DNA of 64,000 nt from Agelas oroides (Eukaryota > Porifera > Demospongiae > Agelasida > Agelasidae). Shown here in pieces: positions 58,101 through 64,000 of this stretch. How positions within the stretch are numbered: position 1 is the stretch's first letter; every line of letters starts with the position of its first letter. The notes below the pieces were generated by a model, which was not told the origin of the DNA, did no database searches, and was given only the letters and a program-made list of their open reading frames with translations. The stretch lies in contig OX422200.1 in the NCBI GenBank assembly GCA_949130485.1, forward strand, positions 7,177,120 through 7,241,119, given 5' to 3'. A program made the translations under genes and the position numbers.

Positions 58101-61100
58101 TTTCGTTCTTCGGTTTGCGTTCAATATAATACACGGAGGCGGAAGACGCGAAAAACAGGGAAGGCCTGGGAACACTTGTCACGTGAATGACATCTGGTGG
58201 ACGTGAGGTGGACGTAGGGGGGGGGGGGCGGTGCCCAACTACAAATAACGTACTAGACTTCATCATCGAGCGCTCCAACGATAGCCCGGACCCCAGACGT
58301 TCACAAGATCGACAGTACTTGACTTCACCGGTATAAGAAACTCGCTCTATGGTTTATTGCACATGAATTTGTAGTTGGGCACCACCCCCCCCCCCTACGT
58401 CCACCTCGTGTCCACCAGACGTCATTCACATGACAAGTGTTCCCAGGCCTTCCCCGTTTTTCGCGCTCTTCCGCCTCCGTGTATTATATTGAACGCAAAC
58501 CGAAGAACAAAAAACAGGGTAGGCCTGGGAACGAGGCTAGATCAATGCCATAATGGACAATTAGGGGTACATTAGTAACTGCTGTGTTTTTTCCACCGAA
58601 TAATTCCCTCAGATCAATGCCATAGCGAACAGGGCCACGGGTAAGGGCTACGAGAACTTGGACCATTATTCCAACGTTGTGTATCAGTTCTACAACATTC
58701 ACAACATCCACGTCATGAGGGAGAGCCTGCTGAAGATGGTGGAAGGTGAGAGAGAGGGTGGGGTGTGAGGGGGTGAGGTGTGAGGGGGTGGGTGTGAGTA
58801 TGAGATGCAAGTTTCGTACCGCATTCTCCTAATGTGAAAGTGCCTGGGGACAAGGTTAAGAAGATGAGTGGGTTAAAAACGTCAATGATTATTCCTCGAA
58901 GACAAGCTACACTGCAATAGTAGCTCATACAGCTTACAGTTGTATCATACCTTTCGGTGGCTCGATGCGCCCTTGATCATACCGTGAAGGGGCTACATTT
59001 ACAAGCAGCCAACAACTGTCTCGCTTGCTCAGTCCTAAGCGATGAAGTTTACCACAATCAGCACTTGAAACTTACTGTCTCCTGACACACTCACTCTCCA
59101 CTCTGTTTGTCAGCTGTGTGCTCACCGACACAGTCAATCTCGGGGTTTCTGACCGGGCTGGAGGCATCTGGCTGGATGAAACACATCCACCTCATCCTCG
59201 AGACGTCCCTCTTCATCGCTACGGTAATACAACTAGTTAAGAGAGGAGGTCAGCAGCTTACCTCCTTCTCCTCCCCCGCCCTCCTCCACCTCTCCTTCTC
59301 CCCCTCCCTCCTCTTCCTTCTCTCCTCTCCTCCCCCTTCTCCCCCCCTCCCCCCGTTCTCTTCAGGCACTACATGACAAGGGTGTGAGTGTGCTAGTGCA
59401 CTGTTCTGATGGCTGGGACCGCACAGCACAGACCTGTGCACTGGCCTCCTTGCTCATCGACCCTTACTACCGTACTCTGCATGGCTTCATGGTATGTCCC
59501 TTTCTTTCCCTCCTCCTCCTCCTTCTCTCCTCCCCTCCCCTCCCTCTCTTCTTTCCTCTCTTGTGTACAGTCCACGTTCTGTTTGTTGTTAGGTTTTGAT
59601 TGAAAAGGAATGGCTCGCGTTTGGACACAAGTTCTCAGCAAGGTACATTGTCATGGCAACACTACCCTGTTACCTCCTTGGTATTGTAACAGTTACTTGT
59701 AAATGTTCCTATCTCCCCCCTCCTCCCCCCTCCTCTCTCCCTCCCTCCTCTCCCCTCCTCTCCTTCCATCCTCTCCCCCTCTCTCCTCTTCTCCCTCCTC
59801 CCCCCTCCTCTCTCCCGCCCTCCTCTCCCTTCCTCTCCTTCCATCCTCTCCCCCCCTCTCCTTCCATCCTCTCCCCCCCTCCTCTCCCCTCCTCTCCTTC
59901 CATCCTCTCCCCCTCTCTCCTCTTCTCCCTCCTCTCCTTCCATCCTCTCCCCCTCCCTCCTCTTCTCCCCCCCTGCCTCTCTCCCCCCCAGGAGTGGCCA
60001 TCTTGCTGGTGAGAGTCGAGATGTCTCCCCAATCTTCACACAATTTCTGGAGTGTGTCTGGCAGGTGATGGTGCAGTATCCGACTGCCTTCCAGTTCAAC
60101 GAACACTTCCTCCTCTCTCTACACGAACACCTCCACTCCTGCCAGTTTGGGACCTTCCTTGGGAACTGCGAGAAGGAGAGGACAGATCAAAGGTGACCAG
60201 AAGTCTACCTGTACAGGCAGTTCAGCTAGGACTCTACGTACTTAGTTGGCAGGTACTCAGTGCAGCTGCTGAGTGACTGTTGCTTGAAGATTCAGTTCCA
60301 GCTGTGAATTGGAAAGAACTAAAATTTCAAAATTTAGCACAGTAGCGAGTGATTTAGGGTCAGAGCCTTGACTGTTGCTCCTGGGATCCAAGCGAGGTCG
60401 TTCACATACAGGTCGTACCCTCATACCCAGGCTCTTGGTGGGTGGGGAGAAAAAGAGCCTGGTATCTACTGTTTGCACGTGTTTAAATATCCACTGCTGA
60501 ACACGTGTTTGAGCAATTCTAGTCTTTTTTCTTCCCAAAGTTGAATTTTGAGAAGCTTTAAGCCGCTCTCTGAGAGTCTAACATGGAATGCAGACTACCT
60601 GCAGTGATGATGGACACCTCGCTTTCTTGCCTTTCACCACTGAATTTCACAAGCATACCTCCGAAGCATCTCTCTGCCTTGCGTTCCACCTCTCTCTTAA
60701 GATTATACTCATGGTATTAATACTGAAGAGCATGTATGTAAAATGATGTGATGGATCAACCTCCCCCCCCTCCCCCCTTTCACCTCCTCCCCTCCCCCTT
60801 TCACCTCCTCCCCTCCCCCTTTCTACCCACTACTGCACGCACTAGATTTAGTGAGCAGACGTACTCATTCTGGGGCTATGTCTGGGTCCACCTGGACAAC
60901 TTCATGAATCCACTCTACAGCACCAAGACTTGTCAGGACATGCTCACACCAACCACCGACATACCACAGCTTAGGTAGGCCACACCTCGGGAGGGGAGGG
61001 AGGAAGGGAGGAGGGGGTGGAGGAAGGGAGGGAGGGTGGGAGGGAAGGAATAAAGTTACTGATGATGGAGCTGACAGTGCCCTTTGAGACTGGTTTTCAG

Positions 61101-61590
61101 GCTGCTGCGGAGAGGAAGACAGCCAGCTATGAGGACCTAGTCCACAGAGCTAGGCAGTCGGGCTACAATACCCACCTCATCACAGTTGAAGTAGGAGCAC
61201 AAGGCATCCCACACATGGCAGGCTTCAGCAAGCTGAAACAAGAGTTAGGACTCACCCGGACTGAGCTTTCGTCCCTACTGTCACGCATTTCCCACAAAGC
61301 ACGGTTATCTTTTGCCTCTCCCCCCACCCACCCACCCCACACATACACACACAGCTTCTGGCGTGGTCTCTACTGTCGCTACCACCCTCATGAGCGAGCA
61401 TCAGAGCTCAGAGACGAAGTATTGGGGAGCCTGACACAGCAAAACAACTGCATCATGGAGCACGTCAGGTTCTTGCAGCAGGTACTGGGCACAGTGTGTG
61501 TTCCCTCACTGTATTTTAGGAGGGGGAAGTCATGTTGTTTGGCTGTACAAGCAGGGTTTCATACAGGATTTTTTCCTGGGGGGGAGGGGT

Positions 61591-61623
<33 letters not shown>

Positions 61624-63813
61624 TGTACATGCATGCCAAAGGCTCGTGTGTGTCAGTGCACCCGCTAGGGTTTTATATATTTTAATCACATTCTGGACAC
61701 ATTTTTAAGGACAAGAATTGTTGTATTCAGCTGTGATACTAAAATTATGCTGTACTTTGTTATTGTACTGTATACCCTATTGTAGCCGTTGAGGCAATTA
61801 TGACATCATAATTTTTTTTTGGGGGGGGGGGAATCCCCTCCCTCTGTATGAAGCCCTGACAAGTACATTTGAAACAGAAAAGAAAGAGCAACTAGTGTGT
61901 CACTTTCTTCATTTCATCCTGATAACCAAAGCATTTAGTTGGAACACTAGGAATGGATGTTCAGTAACAGAGAAACTGCTTTGTCACCCAACCTACCTAG
62001 CGTCGTACCCTGGCTCTAGGTGGGCCTACAAGAGAGAGGTACGAGGCTACCATGAGCTATTTGCTTCTCCCCTCCAGAACTTGGTGGCACTGAAGGAAAG
62101 CTTAGCACGCTTAGAGAAAGAGGTACAATCCTCACAGCCTGAAGAGAGAAGTGCTACTGGAATACCAAATGGCACACCTGAGCTAAATTTTAGACTACTT
62201 GAGGATGACAATAGGGCGTGCCAAGACTTGAAACCTGGTCGTAAACATTCCAACGATGCCCTCTCCCCTCCTTCTCCTCCTCCTCCTGACACATCCACAG
62301 TCTTAACAGCACTGAGTCAAGATGCCTCCAACAGCCAACAAGGACATACACACACCGACTCTCTCAGTGACCTACACCCGCCCTCCGACCCCTCCAGCCT
62401 CCTCCAATCCAGTCTTGAGTCTTCCGTAACCTCAGACAGTACTATGTCAGTTGGAGGCACCAGCAGAATCTGTCTCCATAGCCAGGAGAGAGAGGTGGTA
62501 CACTTTAGCAGGATCAAGAACGGGAGCAGCAAAACAAGCCGCCATACAGATCAAAAGTCAGAGACGTCTGTCACTGTAAAATCTGATTGGACGCGTTCAT
62601 CCTCAGACTATGCCAACAGTGCCTCTGTTCATGATGGCGGAAAGAGCAGTGAAGCTGGTTCAAGTCCTGGTGGCTGCCATCTCACAGACAACTCAACAAT
62701 GGACAGCTCTATTCACACATCGACAGACAATTCTATTCACACATCAGCAGACAACCTTCTTCGACGCAGACAGCTGTCTCCAGCCTCCCGACTGTCTCCA
62801 GAGTCTTACACGTTCTTCAAGGAGCGTCTCAATCACGTCCCAGAGATGAACCTCCCCTGGCAGTCCATGCGCAGTGTGTGGCAGTGCCCCTGTGGAACTG
62901 CCTTCTCATTCTCAACAAGAAAGGTGTGTGTGTGTGTGTGTGTGATGTGTGTGTGTGTGTGTGTGATACATTTGTGTGTGTGTGTGTGTGTGTGTCTCTC
63001 ATTCTCTAGCCTCACACATTTCATACCACACGTGGACTTAGGGGGAGCGCAACTGCACAACTGCTAGTTTCAAATGCTTCACTGCTAGTTTCAAATGCTT
63101 CACTGCTAGTTCAGACTCAGGTGTTTATTTGATCAAGACTAATAACTTATATAATAAGAAACTCACTCCTGTGTGCACGTCCGCTCAAGAGACCAACCCT
63201 CCCCATGTCCACCTCATGTCTTCACGTTTTTCACTACTCCTAATTAGGCCATACCAAATTGACTCCTGTTTCACGGCCCTAAATTTTGACCCAGTTGGTG
63301 TGGAAAAAAAATAAAAATAAAAATGAATGACATTTTAATTTAGCAAACATTATCATGGCCTACAAACTTCTCAGTTCTAGTGATGCGTGTTTATTCGAAG
63401 GACGACTCCATTTATCAATCACTGATCTGCAGTCATTGCATTGCCATGAGGTAGCTTGCGAGGCTGACCACACCCACTAATGCACAATTTACTTTTTATT
63501 CTTTGCAAAAAAAAAAAAATAAGACGCCCCAGATCCGTGAAACATGACATCATTTTGGTATGACCTTCTAAGTAAGAATAACAACCCATTCTTGTCAAAG
63601 AATGCTGATCATAGATTTACTGAATCTTTGCTGACTCTTTTCCTTGTGCAGTACCATTGTAGCTACTGTGGTGCAGTGGTGTGTGGGGCGTGTGGCGGAA
63701 ACCAGGCACCGCTGCCCTTCCATGCCACAGCCAAGCCGCACCGTGTGTGCCGGACTTGTTTCAAACTCATGCGCAGAAGAATTGAAGATTTAGAGCAACA
63801 ACTGAGCACATAG
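55194..63813 (+). CDS. MTMR6: MTMR6/7/8-type myotubularin phosphatase with C-terminal FYVE domain (first exon unresolved)
   Basis: Fourteen exons seen: 55194-55310, 56065-56227, 57107-57267, 57481-57609, 57881-58015, 58613-58745, 59114-59223, 59366-59491, 59593-59642, 59992-60192, 60846-60974, 61355-61481, 62078-62923, 63652-63813; 862 codons in frame. [15 protein letters not shown] to [12 protein letters not shown]. Phosphatase: [41 protein letters not shown], and the active-site loop [11 protein letters not shown] (CX5R intact), then [30 protein letters not shown]. Such enzymes remove the 3-phosphate from PI3P and PI(3,5)P2 on endosomes. A coiled segment ([12 protein letters not shown]), about 240 Ser-rich residues and a FYVE finger ([22 protein letters not shown]) follow. 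Human MTMR6-8 lack this finger. The first zinc pair is C-P-C rather than C-x2-C. Confidence 0.9.
55322..55570. repeat. CTCTCCCTCTTCCC tandem repeat and pyrimidine tract
   Basis: A 14-bp unit repeated about eight times just after the first recognised myotubularin exon, then irregular C/T sequence. No coding function. Confidence 0.85.
56760..57100. repeat. Pyrimidine-rich low-complexity intron
   Basis: CCTCCCCTCA-type repeats running into the acceptor of exon 57107. Further tracts of this kind lie at 57320-57480, 57640-57880, 59260-59365 and 59700-59990. Confidence 0.85.
58074..58539. mobile_element. MULE-like MITE with long inverted arms and 9-bp target duplication
   Basis: TAGCCTCGTTCCCAGGCCTA at the left with its inverse at the right; the inverted arms are about 175 bp each around a spacer of about 115 bp. 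GATCAATGC occurs on both sides. Inserted in a myotubularin intron, close to the exon that itself starts ATCAATGCC. Confidence 0.85.
61050..61330 (+). pseudogene. Relic of a retroelement polyprotein C-terminal region
   Basis: The frame [17 protein letters not shown]...[13 protein letters not shown]...[11 protein letters not shown]...[20 protein letters not shown] matches the pattern found after the reverse transcriptase in many animal retroelements (YxxLV...GY...EVGxRGxP...). It lies in the intron before the myotubularin exon 61355-61481, and splicing from 60974 into it would break the frame. No complete element remains. Confidence 0.55.
61560..61622. repeat. Poly(G) run
   Basis: More than 30 G in a row next to TCATACAGGATTTTTTCCTGG. 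A related stretch near 61818-61860 (AATCCCCTCCCTCTGTATGAAGCCC) looks inverted to it, suggesting the ends of another small element. Confidence 0.7.
62924..62994. repeat. GT dinucleotide repeat at a splice donor
   Basis: The donor after the large Ser-rich exon opens directly into about 30 GT units, giving many possible donor positions. Confidence 0.8.
63245..63570. mobile_element. Terminal-inverted-repeat element, relative of 4728-5075
   Basis: Left TAGGCCATACCAAATTGACT then CCTGTTTCACGG; right ATCCGTGAAACATGAC to TTTTGGTATGACCTTCTA. It shares the GGCCAxACCAAATTGA and CTGTTTCACGGA motifs of the element at 4728-5075. Lies in the last myotubularin intron. Confidence 0.7.
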
Positions 63814-64000
63814 TCGATTGTGTAACAGATTTTTTTTTCAATTTCTATCTATTGACATAGCAAGGTTTTCATAATTATACTGTACTATGTACAGTATCTG
63901 TGTGCATCACATAATATTATACATGAAAAGTTTTATCCCAAATGTCAAGAATTAATATACTGCAGATAACAATACTAACCAGTGTTCAAGAAGCAGTATG
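63814..64000 (+). other. Myotubularin 3' UTR
   Basis: Sequence after the TAG stop, with an early poly(T) run. I see no canonical AATAAA before the window ends. Confidence 0.6.

Overview
The window is eukaryotic, from an animal with compact genes: short GT-AG introns, many with pyrimidine tracts. The families present (SRCR receptors, ABCC transporters, RNase P subunit p30, a Tks-type PX/SH3 scaffold, a FYVE myotubularin) are all found in animals. SRCR receptors with tyrosine-rich tails, small introns and many short inverted-repeat elements suggest a sponge or another early-branching animal. That placement is inference; I cannot name a species. Exon boundaries were read by eye (allow 1-2 bases). 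The summed exon lengths close in frame for the complete gene models; the 5' end of the myotubularin is unresolved.

Layout. 1-2328 (+): 3' part of an SRCR receptor. 5612-8665 (+): a complete, recently duplicated SRCR receptor with a signal peptide, two SRCR domains, a stalk, one membrane helix and a tyrosine-rich tail containing an ITAM-spaced motif. 9277-30371 (-): an ABCC4/MRP4-like transporter, tail to tail with the SRCR gene. 31149-34390 (+): RPP30. 35750-45313 (+): a second ABCC4-like gene, arranged head to head with the first across RPP30. 46144-54561 (-): a Tks4/Tks5-like scaffold with a PX domain and five SH3 domains. 55194-63813 (+): an active MTMR6/7/8-type phosphoinositide phosphatase with a C-terminal FYVE domain.

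The most unusual feature is in the minus-strand transporter. The exon encoding transmembrane helices 5-6 of the first membrane domain occurs eight times in tandem (19510-26611). Seven copies look intact and one looks decayed. The plus-strand paralogue has only one copy. Intact copies are 247, 250 or 253 nt, all 1 modulo 3, so exactly one must be spliced in to keep frame (the next in-frame count is four). Each of the last five copies is preceded by a 38-43 nt intronic element complementary to the conserved exon core. A further element at 22763-22803, upstream of those five, is complementary to the intronic elements over up to 15-16 uninterrupted bases, better than the exons are. This resembles the docking-site/selector arrangement known from Dscam exon clusters, here in a drug/organic-anion transporter, and would swap the helices lining the transport path.

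Other points: the two transporters share near-identical exons but have unrelated NBD1-TMD2 linkers, the plus copy having a long linker with RRxS sites like a CFTR R region. Only the minus copy ends in a PDZ-ligand tail (ETAV). Several families of terminal-inverted-repeat elements and large minisatellites fill introns.
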